NCBI GenBank assembly: GCA_026390555.1
Contig: JAPLFS010000076.1
Location: 17,172 to 81,171, forward strand
Length of the DNA stretch: 64,000 bases
Source of the DNA: Pseudomonadota bacterium
Lineage (GTDB): Bacteria; Bdellovibrionota_C; UBA2361; OMII01
Reading direction: 5' to 3'
The notes under the pieces were generated by a model that was not told the DNA's origin, ran no database searches, and worked only from the letters and a program-made list of their open reading frames with translations. Positions 1 to 9,980 of the stretch are shown in pieces; position 1 is the first letter of the stretch; every line of letters begins with the position of its first letter. The position numbers and the translations under genes were made by a program.

Positions 1-1413
1 TTGGTCAAAAGTATTACGTGTGGTGGCTACTACTACCTGCAACCACTTAGTCTTGCATGCGATTCGACTAGATTCATCGGATTCTGAAAGCACTCCTGCT
101 AACGCAAAAAACTCGCCTTCGAGCGAATTGTTAAGCTGCTGAGCATATGAAGCCATGTGCGACTTTTTTCCTAATGCAATTTTAAGGGCTTTCTTGAGAA
201 TATCTCTTGCTTCCTCAGCTGCCGAGACCAATCCAAACATGTCTTTTGCGTACCGCTCCACGCTGCTCTCATCAGGAAATAGATATAGAGGAAGCTGACT
301 TTGTACCCAATTGCGGGGCTTCGCATCGTGCATGGCGTATCCGAAACACAGCAGGCGCGACGCACCCTGCTGGTTTTCAGCTTGCTGTCGCCTGACGACT
401 AACGCTGGCTGAGCTCCTTGAGCCTGCGCTACAAGGCCTAACCAATTTCGGAACGAAATCCCCGCCTGTGGCGCTTTAACTGTGAATAGGAGCCCCTCTT
501 TGGTTCCCCTATATGGGGTAAGTGGGTGTATCCAATTCTCGGAATAATTAGCACCGTAATTTTTTGTCACGTAATGCTCGCACCCTCTATCTGGCGCTAG
601 TGCTGTAAAAATGTTGCAGGCTCTTTTATCTGAGGAAAAAAGTAACCTTATGCGCCTTGAGCAAGCCCAAAACATGAGGAGCGGATGGGCGTCTGCTGGC
701 TCAATCTTTTCATCATTTTCACTTGTACGAGTTTGCGTAAGCCATGGAAAAATAAGCTCTTTTGATCTATCAACACTGTCTGATGAGTAGTTAAGCTCCT
801 GGCTTTGAAGAACATTTCTCCAGACTGTTTCCCACAGAGAATCTCCCTCAAGCACAGATGTCAGCGGACCCCCTCCTCGTAAGGAGGTTCTATGCCCCTG
901 CCCTCCAGACGGTGCATTTAATTGAAGGGTCAGGAGTGCTAGTGCCGCAGCAGGAAGAGATAGGAAGGGGGATGAACCGCGTTTTACAAAGAAATCCTTG
1001 TTTAACTTTTCAGATTGCTCTCCAGGCTCGTTGATGATTAAACGATTTATAGGGACAGGATCATTCAGGGTGTCTAGAGACACTTCTATATCCTGCATGA
1101 ATCGAGGACCATCGCCGTCAAGATTAAACGCAAAGGTAAATTGTGCGAATCTTTCTTGTAGAACGCTTGGATCGGGCGGAGTTGCAAGAAATCGCCGCCA
1201 GCTCCTCTTATCATCTGGAGGAAAGGCTGTTTGGACTAATCCAATTAAAAACTGAAGAAGCGCCCCATTAAAGTCAGGTCGTGGACTAGCTACGTCGATT
1301 GCAAAATCTTGCCCCTGCAACGAAACCAACTCATGGGGCGCTATAAGGGCCATAGCCCCGGACTGTAGCCTTACTGGGATCCACCGTTCCCTGAGTAAAT
1401 TAAAGCAATTCAT
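1..1413 (-). CDS. cas8e: Cas8e (Cse1/CasA), type I-E Cascade large subunit, partial
   Basis: Conceptual translation from the ATG at 1413-1411 stays open to the left edge (471 codons), so the 3' end is missing. The product begins MNCFNLLRERWIPVR, the usual Cse1 opening, and contains NRLIINEPGEQSEKLNKDFF (about residues 123-142) and a GGGPLTS segment near residue 182. Both are typical of Cse1, the Cascade subunit that recognises the PAM, holds the R-loop and recruits Cas3. Usual length is about 500 residues, so only a short C-terminus should be lost. The start codon lies inside the last codons of cas3 (14-nt overlap), so the two genes should be translationally coupled. The subtype follows from this subunit together with the I-E-like Cas3. 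Family identity is confident; the missing end cannot be judged. Confidence 0.9.
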   Translation of the reverse strand, partial: MNCFNLLRERWIPVRLQSGAMALIAPHELVSLQGQDFAIDVASPRPDFNGALLQFLIGLVQTAFPPDDKRSWRRFLATPPDPSVLQERFAQFTFAFNLDGDGPRFMQDIEVSLDTLNDPVPINRLIINEPGEQSEKLNKDFFVKRGSSPFLSLPAAALALLTLQLNAPSGGQGHRTSLRGGGPLTSVLEGDSLWETVWRNVLQSQELNYSSDSVDRSKELIFPWLTQTRTSENDEKIEPADAHPLLMFWACSRRIRLLFSSDKRACNIFTALAPDRGCEHYVTKNYGANYSENWIHPLTPYRGTKEGLLFTVKAPQAGISFRNWLGLVAQAQGAQPALVVRRQQAENQQGASRLLCFGYAMHDAKPRNWVQSQLPLYLFPDESSVERYAKDMFGLVSAAEEARDILKKALKIALGKKSHMASYAQQLNNSLEGEFFALAGVLSESDESSRIACKTKWLQVVVATTRNTFDQ

Positions 1414-4174
1414 CCACCAGCAGCTCCAAACCTGACTTTTTATCGTACTTAAAAAGGATCTGTTCTTCACCCTTGAGCTTCATTAGAGAGCCAGAAAAGT
1501 ACCCTTCTTTTGAATGCGCCACAACAAAATTCCGCCAACGATGCTGAGGCTGATTTTTCAAAAACTCCAACGCTTTACAGCACGCTTGAGAATAAGCCTC
1601 TGGCGATAGCTCCCTAAAACCCCTAGGTAAGGAGATCTCGCTTAACTCCCACCCATTAGGCCCCTGATAAATTGGTACAATACCTAGCTCGCACTCCCTT
1701 ACGAGTGTCACGATACGCTGTTCGTTTGTTAGCCGCGTCGGCGTATCGACATCTGACGACCACTCATTACTGATGCAGTTATATCCGTCAATAATTTTGA
1801 GTATATTAATACTTGCGATACTAGTCTTTCCTCTATCAGCTCCCTCCGCTCTATCTTCAACTTCAACAAGCTCTGGTGGTAAGTGTGTCGAATAATCATC
1901 TCCATAGACCGCTTCAATAAAGGGACGAAGATCCTCAGGGACCCGTAACTCCTTTTTCTCGAACAGGCACTTTGCTGTTAAAAACAACTGCCCATGATGA
2001 GGATAGACGAAACTAGCTGGCCTTGAGAAGGCGGAGTACCAATCCTTCCCTGGACGATCCGTAATGATAGGACCATAGACATACAGAAGCGGCTTGCCTC
2101 TCTCGTCTGCGCCAACAATTCGATTTCCACTAGCGTCCCGAGAGTGCCGCATGAGACGCCCCGCTCTTTGGATAATCAAATCCATAGGAGCCAGGTCTGT
2201 TATCATCACATCGAAGTCCAGGTCTAGGGATTGCTCTACTACCTGAGTTGATATCAAAATACGCCCAGATCGATCTTTTGCTCCTCCATTAGGTCCGAAG
2301 ACCTCAAGCACGCTTTCCTCTATTTCCAGCCTATCTCCGAAACAGAATCGCGAGTGAAAGAGAGTTACTTTGCCGATGGCATTAGCACCAGACTGCTGGA
2401 GGTGCTCACTAACGGACTGATACGCTAAGCGAGCATCCTCAATTGAATTTCTAATCCAGCAAACGCTCTTTCCTGCCTGAACTGCCTTCGCTATCTCAGC
2501 CTGGACCGAAGATTCTTCCGATACATAGCAAATATCAACAGTTCTCCTTACTGAAGTTCTCGTGGAAAAGGTCTTTCTAACAATATCTGCTCTAGAAACT
2601 ATCTCCATTGATGGATATGGATTATCTGGCAAGCGTTTAACAGAGAGATCTGCTCCAAGCCCTTTGCGGTAAGCCGCAATAAATTTATCTTTCAGTGATG
2701 CAGGAAGGGTCGCAGACAGCAGAATTACTGGGGCTTGAAAAGCACCCTGAAACTCAAGCAACGCACAAAGCAGTTTAGTCATGTACGTGTCGTAGGCATG
2801 AACCTCATCAATAATAAGAACGCTTCGAGCTGCCCCAAAAAGCCGTAAACTTTGGTGCCTTATTGGCAAGACCCCTACGAGAGCTTGGTCAATAGTTCCT
2901 ACCCCAAAGGAAGCCAACAACGATTTTTTGCGAGAATCTGCAAACCACGCTGCGCAGCCTACTTCGCCAGGCTCATCGTCACCTGCGACAGATGTTGTGG
3001 CAGTCTCTGGGAACATGAGCTGACTAAAAGAATGGCTCAGGTCTCTCCGTGAGTGCGACAGGACTAATGATGGCCTGCTATTCTCGGTGAATACATTTTT
3101 AAAAACATTCTTTACTCGCTCAAACACGCCATTAGCCGTTGCCATGGTGGGAAGAGCAAAAAAGATACTCTGGGCGAGGCCATGTTCAAGCAAGCGATGC
3201 GCCAACGATATTGCCGCTTCTGTTTTCCCCGCACCCGTTGAGTCCTCTATTATAAACAACTGCGGCACAGCAGGAATCTCTACTGTCGCACACAGGTCTT
3301 GCAGAGGGGTGGGCTGTTTTATGTGACTAAATATGACTTCTACTCCGCCAAAGGACCTGACGGAACACGGAAGGATTCCTAGTTCATGGATCGCCTTTTC
3401 TGCGAAGGGAATCGCGCAATCATTCCAATAGTCACTTAAAGCTATGCGTGTGGACTGAAATGGAAATCGTTGTGAGCTTGAGCCTATCCAATCACACAGA
3501 ACCGCAAATCCTGCGAATATCCATGCGCCAGTGCTTGTCAACCGACAATCTTGCGAGTACGTAGTATCGGAGCAGACGCGGATCGGTTTAATACATAGCA
3601 AAGATGAAACATCACTTACGAACTCAGCTGCGGCGCTCTCAAAGTCTAGCGGAAATAATGGGGTACTAAGAGCCATTGCCTTAGCTCTATCAGGGGGCAT
3701 GCCGTGATGTCCAAATACGGCCCTTAGTAACGGATCCAAAACATCAAGGGTATCATCAACATTCGCGCACCCTTCAATAATAGGCGCCGAGCCTCCAAAC
3801 AGAATCTCTTTAATTCGAACACTCTTGTGCCTAAATAACAACCAACCGGCGCTATCATGACGCAACAAGTATCGAGCATTACTCTCCTTGACTAAAAGTT
3901 GCCGTAATAGATCGGGTCGAAGATTTTGAAATGATTCGGCAAACTTTCCAATGTCATGCAAGGCCAAGAGTAGGGTAAAAAGCGATCTACTGAGAGGTTT
4001 CGCGCAAGGATGTAGAAAACAGGATAATCGCTCCTGTAATTGATCATCAAGAGACAATAAAACGTGCCCAACCGCTGCTACATCCAGATTATGGTATGGC
4101 AACAGGTGAAAGCTGTTGGAGTTCTCTTCGGCTTTAGCCCAAAAGTTGTAGTATGACCGATTGGTGTTGTTCAT
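1400..4174 (-). CDS. cas3: CRISPR-associated nuclease/helicase Cas3, type I-E
   Basis: 924 residues, near the usual length of I-E Cas3. An N-terminal HD nuclease domain carries LHDIGKF (H73-D74) and FGHHGMP (H155-H156). The superfamily 2 helicase domain shows Walker A DSTGAGKTEA (about 311-320), the DEVH box (456-459), an LLSATLP motif III and a QRAGR motif VI. Cas3 is recruited to Cascade-bound target DNA, nicks the displaced strand, then unwinds and degrades it 3' to 5'. All catalytic motifs I can check are intact, so the enzyme looks functional. It is the first gene of a leftward operon and overlaps cas8e. The next gene upstream (4331-4810) is separated by about 156 bp and looks unrelated. 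The ATG at 4174 has only a weak ribosome site but fits the family N-terminus. Confidence 0.95.
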   Translation of the reverse strand: MNNTNRSYYNFWAKAEENSNSFHLLPYHNLDVAAVGHVLLSLDDQLQERLSCFLHPCAKPLSRSLFTLLLALHDIGKFAESFQNLRPDLLRQLLVKESNARYLLRHDSAGWLLFRHKSVRIKEILFGGSAPIIEGCANVDDTLDVLDPLLRAVFGHHGMPPDRAKAMALSTPLFPLDFESAAAEFVSDVSSLLCIKPIRVCSDTTYSQDCRLTSTGAWIFAGFAVLCDWIGSSSQRFPFQSTRIALSDYWNDCAIPFAEKAIHELGILPCSVRSFGGVEVIFSHIKQPTPLQDLCATVEIPAVPQLFIIEDSTGAGKTEAAISLAHRLLEHGLAQSIFFALPTMATANGVFERVKNVFKNVFTENSRPSLVLSHSRRDLSHSFSQLMFPETATTSVAGDDEPGEVGCAAWFADSRKKSLLASFGVGTIDQALVGVLPIRHQSLRLFGAARSVLIIDEVHAYDTYMTKLLCALLEFQGAFQAPVILLSATLPASLKDKFIAAYRKGLGADLSVKRLPDNPYPSMEIVSRADIVRKTFSTRTSVRRTVDICYVSEESSVQAEIAKAVQAGKSVCWIRNSIEDARLAYQSVSEHLQQSGANAIGKVTLFHSRFCFGDRLEIEESVLEVFGPNGGAKDRSGRILISTQVVEQSLDLDFDVMITDLAPMDLIIQRAGRLMRHSRDASGNRIVGADERGKPLLYVYGPIITDRPGKDWYSAFSRPASFVYPHHGQLFLTAKCLFEKKELRVPEDLRPFIEAVYGDDYSTHLPPELVEVEDRAEGADRGKTSIASINILKIIDGYNCISNEWSSDVDTPTRLTNEQRIVTLVRECELGIVPIYQGPNGWELSEISLPRGFRELSPEAYSQACCKALEFLKNQPQHRWRNFVVAHSKEGYFSGSLMKLKGEEQILFKYDKKSGLELLVDELL

Positions 4175-4330
4175 ACCTATTGTAAAGCAAGGTTTAATTT
4201 ACAGCAAACTCTATTTATAACACCACATCTACTGGATCCATAAACATGCGTCTCGCCAGGATGATGCAGGTCCGCTAAGTGGGGTTGTTGCTATAAAATC
4301 AAAGACTGACGGAGGGGGGCCTGCTCCCGC

Positions 4331-4810
4331 CTACATCAACGCCGGCTTATGAGTTCCAGCATCGCCTGCAAGGATCATAACTGAGTTGCATGAGAGCTCA
4401 AGACAGAGAAGGTCTCTAGGCCCTAGCTTAATTCGACGACGCTCCTCTTCTGTGCGGCCCGTTACGATACGGAGCCAGCAGACCTCCTCGCCACTTAACT
4501 TCCCCTGCTGTCCGCGTGGCTTATCTCGATAAAGTTTAATGAGGGTATCTGAATCGCTCTCGCTCTCACCACTCTGCAAGACGACGTTCTCATCGAGCGC
4601 TTCAACACCGTAAAGAAATGCGCGTGTGGTTGCCCAAAGCCCTCCAATAGCATCGATCGGAAGCACCATATCTAGGCTACCCGGGGCGCCAGGAGCTTCG
4701 GAGCCCTCAATTATCGGTGTGTAGAAAAGTCTAAGACCCTGCGCTTCTGGGATTAGTTGCAGGCGTCCAAAGGATTTGTTGATCGAAAAAGTAACTCCGC
4801 CGCGGTACAT
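4331..4810 (-). CDS. hypothetical protein next to the type IV secretion locus
   Basis: 159 residues, no recognised domain, no signal peptide or membrane segment apparent. It is mixed alpha/beta in character with an acidic serine-rich stretch (GESESDSDT) and a charged EEERRRIKLGP segment near residues 116-130. The start at 4810 is supported by a good ribosome binding site (GGTGAAGG) about 5 nt upstream. It lies 125 bp downstream of the coupling-protein gene on the same strand and ahead of cas3, so it could be the last gene of the secretion operon or stand alone. Function unknown. Position is the only reason to link it to the secretion system. Confidence 0.6.
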   Translation of the reverse strand: MYRGGVTFSINKSFGRLQLIPEAQGLRLFYTPIIEGSEAPGAPGSLDMVLPIDAIGGLWATTRAFLYGVEALDENVVLQSGESESDSDTLIKLYRDKPRGQQGKLSGEEVCWLRIVTGRTEEERRRIKLGPRDLLCLELSCNSVMILAGDAGTHKPALM

Positions 4811-4935
4811 AGAACCTTCACCTTTTTTAAAACCTGTGCATAATAGAGACGTTAGTCAATTTGCAAGCGTAAACTACAACAAGCATACTACAACCCCTAA
4901 AGATACTTACCTACTAGTCTAAAAGCAAGATTATC

Positions 4936-7107
4936 TCATTTCCTAAGCTTAAGGGGGCCCGTTCGTGGCCCCTTAGGAGGATCCTTCGGGGGTACTGGCG
5001 CCTTTGCTTCACTTGCTTTCTTAGCAGTTACGCTCTCTGTCGGGGGCTCGGGAGCTCCCTGCTGCGTAGTAGTAGTGGCAGAAGCGGGCTTTGCAATAGT
5101 TGTTACGACGCCCCGCGGCCGTGCTCCACCGCGCGGCATCATATTTAACTTAAATGATGAGGGCGTTCCAGGCTCTGAAGAGGCAGAGGCGGACGAAGCG
5201 CCTCGTGCGCCCCCTGATTTATCACGCGGAAACTCAGGCTCTGCAGCTTGCCGTGGTTTAGAGGCAAACTTGGCTGAGATCTCATCCTGCTCCTGAGAGA
5301 GGATCTGCTCATCGACCCAATCTGCTAATCCGATCTCATCAACTTCAAATCGCTCCGGCTTAACAACAAACTCTCGCCCCTCCCAGGTTTCTGGCAGGCT
5401 AGCGTTAAACCAAAACGAGCGCCCCTTGACGATCTTGCCGTTTCCTAGATCGAACCAGGCCAAACCCTTCTCTGCCGACATCTCATGCTTAAGCTCTTCG
5501 GCGCTAACGAGATCCTCCTCATCCTCTGAATAACTAACAGTTTGAGACTCCCCACCTGTTCGGCGCGCACTAATATCAAGCGGCCCTTTTAGCAGTGTGC
5601 TAGAGAGCCCCGTTGTAACGCCAGCACCGATCGATTTTTTGGTGCTTGTAATCTTTCCGAACCACTCGGTCATATCAGCGGCGGTACGGTTATCCCCGAT
5701 ACGCATCATGACCTTTAAGTTTACGTTAGCCATCACGCGTTCATAAAACGCCTCACTCAATCCAGCGGCCGCATCGGTAAGTCCACCTGTCGACTGCGCG
5801 CCGAAGAGCAGCGCAAAGCGGCCACGTCGCGCAAGCTCAAAGAGGTTCGCCCAGGTTGGTCCAAAGGTAGAGGATCCCTCGTCGATAATAACTAGGTGCG
5901 GGTCCTCAAGGTTGTGAATGCGTGAAGAGGTAATCTCACCGATCGATACCTCAAGGTCTTCACGAAATATTTTGACCATTCTAGCCGCACTCTCGGCCTC
6001 CTCTAACCTTGGAAGCATGTAGTAGATGATCTTTCCGCGCAGAATAGCGTCGGTAAGAACGAGGTCGGTATACTTAGTGCAGAAGACCTCACCCACCTCG
6101 CTGCCTGCAATTGCGTGCAGTTCAGAGGCGATACCCCGTAGGTTATCGGTAATACGAGCTGTATCAAGCACACCCTTTACGCTGCGATAGCTGGATGCCA
6201 GATGGCCGAGCTCCACCATGGCCTGGCGGGCTCCGATCTTATTAAGCATGTTTCTGAGGTGCGGATAAGCGATCTGAAATGCTGAGAGCGATACGGCGAT
6301 ATCACGAATAGACCACGCTAGGCCAAAACTCTCCATGGCGCGCACCATGCGATAGATTGAATCGGCTGCTAGTCGGTCGTAGTGCTTAGTTGAGCTCTGA
6401 TCCGATGTTGGTGGGAGCCCTGCACGCAGAACCTTACGCGCCTTAACGTCGGCGCGCTGATTCGTCATTACAAAGTTATATGCATGCACACTTTCGAACG
6501 GATCGACGATGATCAGATCCTCAATTCGGCCGGTCACCATCGCCATTAGGATAATATGAGCGAGGGTCGTTGAATCACGCTTTGCGTCTATGAAGGTACA
6601 ACCACTAGCCCTGCCACGCGCCATCTGTTGAAAGATAAGGGATTCAAGCCAGAGTGTTTTTCCTACTCCAGTCTTTGCAAACACGGCACCATGTGTGCAT
6701 ATCTCATCATCATCTACCCAGAGCGGTTTTCCTGAATCTAGCTCAAAACCGATCAGATACTTGTCGAGCATCTTTTTATTTTTAGCACGCGCATCCTCGA
6801 CCGCATGGCCTAGGCAATCCCGTTCAGGTGGCATTCCCAAGACCGCCTTACCACCCCGAAATATAGATTCCCTTTGGCGCTCAAGCTCAAGAGCATACTG
6901 CTTGCCCCATTCAAAGGCGGTGCGACCAAAGGCCGCGGCAGGTATTAATCCCAAGCCGAAAAGAACCATCGGATCGGCAGAGGCGAGCGCTGGCGACATA
7001 GCAGCTCCAAATGCCCCTAGCGAGGTCAATCCAGAGGTCAGTAGCGATCGTTTGATCCGTGCCTCTCTGATCGCCGTATAGTCTGTTCGTCTATAGTTAC
7101 GTGCCAT
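4936..7107 (-). CDS. type IV coupling protein, VirD4 superfamily (DotL/TrbC/TraD-like)
   Basis: 723 residues. Hydrophobic N-terminal segments lie near residues 25-60. They are followed by an ATPase domain with Walker A AKTGVGKT (about 143-150) preceded by THGAVF, an IDAKRDSTT segment, Walker B HLVIIDEGSS (about 403-412) and a GAQSTGG motif. This is the order seen in hexameric coupling ATPases that hand DNA-protein or protein substrates to a type IV channel. The pattern before and after Walker A (TGKPLW-like segment, THG, IDAKRD, DLIIVDPFES) looks closer to I-type DotL/TrbC proteins than to F TraD, but that is reading by eye. The C-terminal 130 residues are proline-, alanine- and serine-rich, as in substrate-receiving tails. 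It lies 17 bp after the large membrane protein 7125-9188, so the pair is probably co-transcribed away from the main operon. Confidence 0.85.
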   Translation of the reverse strand: MARNYRRTDYTAIREARIKRSLLTSGLTSLGAFGAAMSPALASADPMVLFGLGLIPAAAFGRTAFEWGKQYALELERQRESIFRGGKAVLGMPPERDCLGHAVEDARAKNKKMLDKYLIGFELDSGKPLWVDDDEICTHGAVFAKTGVGKTLWLESLIFQQMARGRASGCTFIDAKRDSTTLAHIILMAMVTGRIEDLIIVDPFESVHAYNFVMTNQRADVKARKVLRAGLPPTSDQSSTKHYDRLAADSIYRMVRAMESFGLAWSIRDIAVSLSAFQIAYPHLRNMLNKIGARQAMVELGHLASSYRSVKGVLDTARITDNLRGIASELHAIAGSEVGEVFCTKYTDLVLTDAILRGKIIYYMLPRLEEAESAARMVKIFREDLEVSIGEITSSRIHNLEDPHLVIIDEGSSTFGPTWANLFELARRGRFALLFGAQSTGGLTDAAAGLSEAFYERVMANVNLKVMMRIGDNRTAADMTEWFGKITSTKKSIGAGVTTGLSSTLLKGPLDISARRTGGESQTVSYSEDEEDLVSAEELKHEMSAEKGLAWFDLGNGKIVKGRSFWFNASLPETWEGREFVVKPERFEVDEIGLADWVDEQILSQEQDEISAKFASKPRQAAEPEFPRDKSGGARGASSASASSEPGTPSSFKLNMMPRGGARPRGVVTTIAKPASATTTTQQGAPEPPTESVTAKKASEAKAPVPPKDPPKGPRTGPLKLRK

Positions 7108-7124
7108 ATATTAAAGTCGTTCCT

Positions 7125-9188
7125 TTACGCACTAGCTGGACTCAGTTCCGAAGGTGACTCGTCCGCAGGTTTTTCCTCTATGCCCTGTAGCAACTTTTCG
7201 TAATCCTCTGTCGTTTCCGACATAGTTGCCTTATCTGCATATTTAAAGCGCGAGCTCCAACTGCGGCCCCAACGTTGCTCAAGCTTTGCGCCGCGCAGGG
7301 GAACCATCCCGGCCTTGCCAAGCAGGCCGAGTGAGTTAGCCCCTTCTAGTCGTTCCTTTGACTTAAACACGGAGAAGATTACAGAGCTATCTGGAACGGT
7401 ATAATCCCCTACCCGCCTAGCTAGCCAGCCGTACGATGCGAGCACTATGCGCATAGCGGACCAGTCTCTGAGATCCTGCGCCGAGATTGCGTGCAATTTT
7501 TCAAGCGTTAGAACCTCCTCGTTGCTTAGAGGTGGCATGATTCGCTCTAGTGAGTTACTGGCGAATGAAGGACCGTCCCCCTTTTCTACCGCGATGGCTT
7601 TTAGCCTCTGGCGCGAACTGGCCGCTGCTAAGAGCACCTCCATGCGCCTAATCTCTAATGGCTTAAGGGTCTCTCGAAGGAGTGCAACAACCCGCGCTAC
7701 AGGTATAAAGAGTAGATCTGATCCGGTAGCATAGCTATTCTGCGCTATATCAGAGATCGATCCAATTGAACTCTCTAGAAATTCACTACTCCACGCAATA
7801 TGTGACACACGCACAAGTCCAACTAATTCAACTTCGTCCGCTACATCTATTAGCTCATGTGGACAGGCCAAAAAGATCTCCATCCATTGCCTGAGTCCCC
7901 AAACATCAGAGCGCAGATCCACCGGCATTCGAACCGGTGCAAAGGCGCTTGAACGTGCGGCATAGATTAGCGATCGTCTAATACGAGAGCGTGCGTCAAA
8001 GCTGTAGTCCTGCGGGTACTCAAGCACCGAGTGTAAAACAGCGCGCGCGCTCAAATGCGGGAAGTTAGAGCGGCGGATCCAACGCCCCCCCTCATACGAA
8101 TGTACCAGCACCTTTCCGCACTCAAGAGCAAGGATTGTGGTTGCAACCTCAGCCGCCGGAATACGGCCAAGCTCCTGTCTAAGAGCCGGTGTGAGCACTC
8201 GATGCAGCGCTGCACGTACCAATAGTGCGTACTCTTCGGAATTAAGGGGCTGTGCGTCTCCACTTGGGTGCGGTTCTTCTAATCCAGCATGCACCTCTCC
8301 AGCAGCGTACAGGGCGTGTAACGAGAGTGCTGCAGATAGGAGGTCCTCCGTATGCTCCTTAATGCTACTAGTAGCGAATGCAGTTGCGAGTAGGGACTCC
8401 TCCTCTTGCAGCGCCACATAGGGAGCGATCGCGCCGTTTTTAACAATAATTGCGGTGAGAGCTTCGTTGGTACCGTTGACTGCGCCGTACTCATTTAGAA
8501 CCCGCCATACTCCTGAGGCGCGCGCTTCAACTGCTGTAGAGAACTGCGGACACGCAAGCCCACGGATCTGAATATCTGGCGCGCCTTCGGGAGTTACCGC
8601 ATCTAGGCTGGCTCGCGCACCGGAATAAAAAAGGCGTCCGTTACCCATCTGTCCGAGAGCATCCGCGCCGACATAGGCCCGATAGTAACGCAGCCCAAAA
8701 AAGAGCGCTACGATACACGCCACGATCCAGACACGGAGTGAGGCTATGATTAGAAAGGAGAGCCGCAGCAAACCCTCATGCAGTGAAAGGTATATCTGAG
8801 AGAGTAGTCCTATCTCGCTAGCTGAAGCATAGGCGGCCGGACTTGCCAGGGCATTCCCAATAAGGATAGCGCTAATGTCGTTGAAGAGCTGTGCTTCGGT
8901 CTGAGTTCCGTGACGTACGAACCACTGCGAGTATTCGCTGAGATCCAAAGAGAGGTTCTCACCCCAAGCGCTACCAGTTTCAAGTAGTTGCTTGTTAAGC
9001 TGTGCTATCTCTGTGACCTCTAGCTTGGAGCGCTGCACAAAGTAGGTGGTTATAAGAAGCGCAAAGATAACCACGAAGAGCGCAACAACGCCCTGCACGA
9101 TAAGGCGAGATGCCCCCCCCCTCTTCCGGCCAGCGTGGTGGAGAAGATCCATATCGTTACTGTCTGGCGTAGAACGACCCTCTGCCAC
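7125..9188 (-). CDS. large inner-membrane protein paired with the coupling ATPase
   Basis: 687 residues. One strong membrane segment lies near residues 28-50 (IVQGVVALFVVIFALLITTY) and two more near 135-172. A long soluble, mostly helical region follows, and the tail is acidic and proline-rich. In Dot/Icm and IncI systems the coupling ATPase gene is adjacent to a membrane partner (DotM/IcmP, TrbA) that anchors it. Position and topology suggest an analogous role, but I do not recognise DotM motifs and the protein is much longer than DotM (about 380 residues). It is first in the leftward transcript, divergent from the structural operon across a 391-bp region. A conserved-looking segment EGGRWIRRSNFPHLSARAV (about 365-385) may be a good search seed. 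Confidence 0.6.
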   Translation of the reverse strand: MAEGRSTPDSNDMDLLHHAGRKRGGASRLIVQGVVALFVVIFALLITTYFVQRSKLEVTEIAQLNKQLLETGSAWGENLSLDLSEYSQWFVRHGTQTEAQLFNDISAILIGNALASPAAYASASEIGLLSQIYLSLHEGLLRLSFLIIASLRVWIVACIVALFFGLRYYRAYVGADALGQMGNGRLFYSGARASLDAVTPEGAPDIQIRGLACPQFSTAVEARASGVWRVLNEYGAVNGTNEALTAIIVKNGAIAPYVALQEEESLLATAFATSSIKEHTEDLLSAALSLHALYAAGEVHAGLEEPHPSGDAQPLNSEEYALLVRAALHRVLTPALRQELGRIPAAEVATTILALECGKVLVHSYEGGRWIRRSNFPHLSARAVLHSVLEYPQDYSFDARSRIRRSLIYAARSSAFAPVRMPVDLRSDVWGLRQWMEIFLACPHELIDVADEVELVGLVRVSHIAWSSEFLESSIGSISDIAQNSYATGSDLLFIPVARVVALLRETLKPLEIRRMEVLLAAASSRQRLKAIAVEKGDGPSFASNSLERIMPPLSNEEVLTLEKLHAISAQDLRDWSAMRIVLASYGWLARRVGDYTVPDSSVIFSVFKSKERLEGANSLGLLGKAGMVPLRGAKLEQRWGRSWSSRFKYADKATMSETTEDYEKLLQGIEEKPADESPSELSPASA

Positions 9189-9579
9189 TAAAAGCCCCTT
9201 CTAAATAAAACCTGTTACTACAGCCGCCTTGCCCCTACCAGGCAACGTTTAAGGAGTATCATTCCCCCTTGTTATCAGATCAAGCGACGTATCTAGACTA
9301 TCAGTCTGGCCCAAACACCCTGATCGTACCAGATCCGAGCGATAGTAACCCGTTAAGTCACGGATCTCTGACCCCTCAGCATATCCATCTAGAGACTTAA
9401 TAGCGTAAGCCGCGTAAGTCCCCTCATAGGAGGGTATCTCAGCTACCTAACTATATCTCGGTATAATTATCGATTTACAGAATAGCTGAGATCTCTCCAG
9501 TAGTAGGGGTAAAAGTGGCGATAGATACACATGGTAGGTGAGAGAAATTAGATTTTACGAAAAAAGCTAAAGGAACCAG
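9189..9579. other. divergent intergenic region of the secretion locus
   Basis: 391 bp separating the leftward coupling-protein transcript from the rightward structural operon, and so the likely control region. A TATAAT hexamer sits at 9462-9467, about 113 bp before the 9580 start. I see no convincing -35 box at the right spacing, so a plus-strand promoter here is tentative. No RNA gene was recognised. A ribosome site (AAAGGAAC) precedes the ATG at 9580. Confidence 0.45.
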
Positions 9580-9945
9580 ATGGTTACGGCGAAGAAGGGG
9601 TGTGTGGGGATGATAGTGGGAACGGCGCTGCTGTGGAGCTCGCTCGGCTATACCGAAAATAAACGTGCTCCAATAGGGCTAGGAGAGGCCAATCAGGAGA
9701 CCACTGCCGAGGCTGTGGCGCACTATGCACGCTCCAGGGCGCTCTTAATCTCGGCCCTGAACGAGTTCGATACGGCGAGGAAAATAGCTCGTCCTGACGA
9801 GCTGTTAGACCCTGTTAAGTGGCGTAACACACTGATTGATCGTGCCGAAGATCTGGAGCGGGTTCTAGATCCGCAACCTAAGGCCACGAAGGGAGGGATA
9901 AAATTTTCGGCGGATCCACGACTTTTGCCTGAAGCAAGTAAGTAA
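9580..9945 (+). CDS. small exported protein at the head of the secretion operon
   Basis: 121 residues. The N-terminus has a basic stretch (VTAKK) and a hydrophobic core (GMIVGTALLWSSLGY), which looks like a signal peptide. The mature part is charged and helical (SALNEFDTARKIARPDELLD) with no family I recognise. It is followed 35 bp later by the VirB3/TraL-like gene on the same strand, so it is probably the first gene of the structural operon. It could be a periplasmic accessory or assembly factor. No function can be assigned from sequence. Confidence 0.6.
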   Translation: MVTAKKGCVGMIVGTALLWSSLGYTENKRAPIGLGEANQETTAEAVAHYARSRALLISALNEFDTARKIARPDELLDPVKWRNTLIDRAEDLERVLDPQPKATKGGIKFSADPRLLPEASK

Positions 9946-9980
9946 TGAGCGTTGATTACTAAAAGAGGCTTGAACGATCT

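Noticed and set aside
4175..4330. Possible leader or terminator between the 4331 gene and cas3
   Set aside because: GC-rich stretch near 4310-4325 does not form a clear stem with a T-run on either strand.
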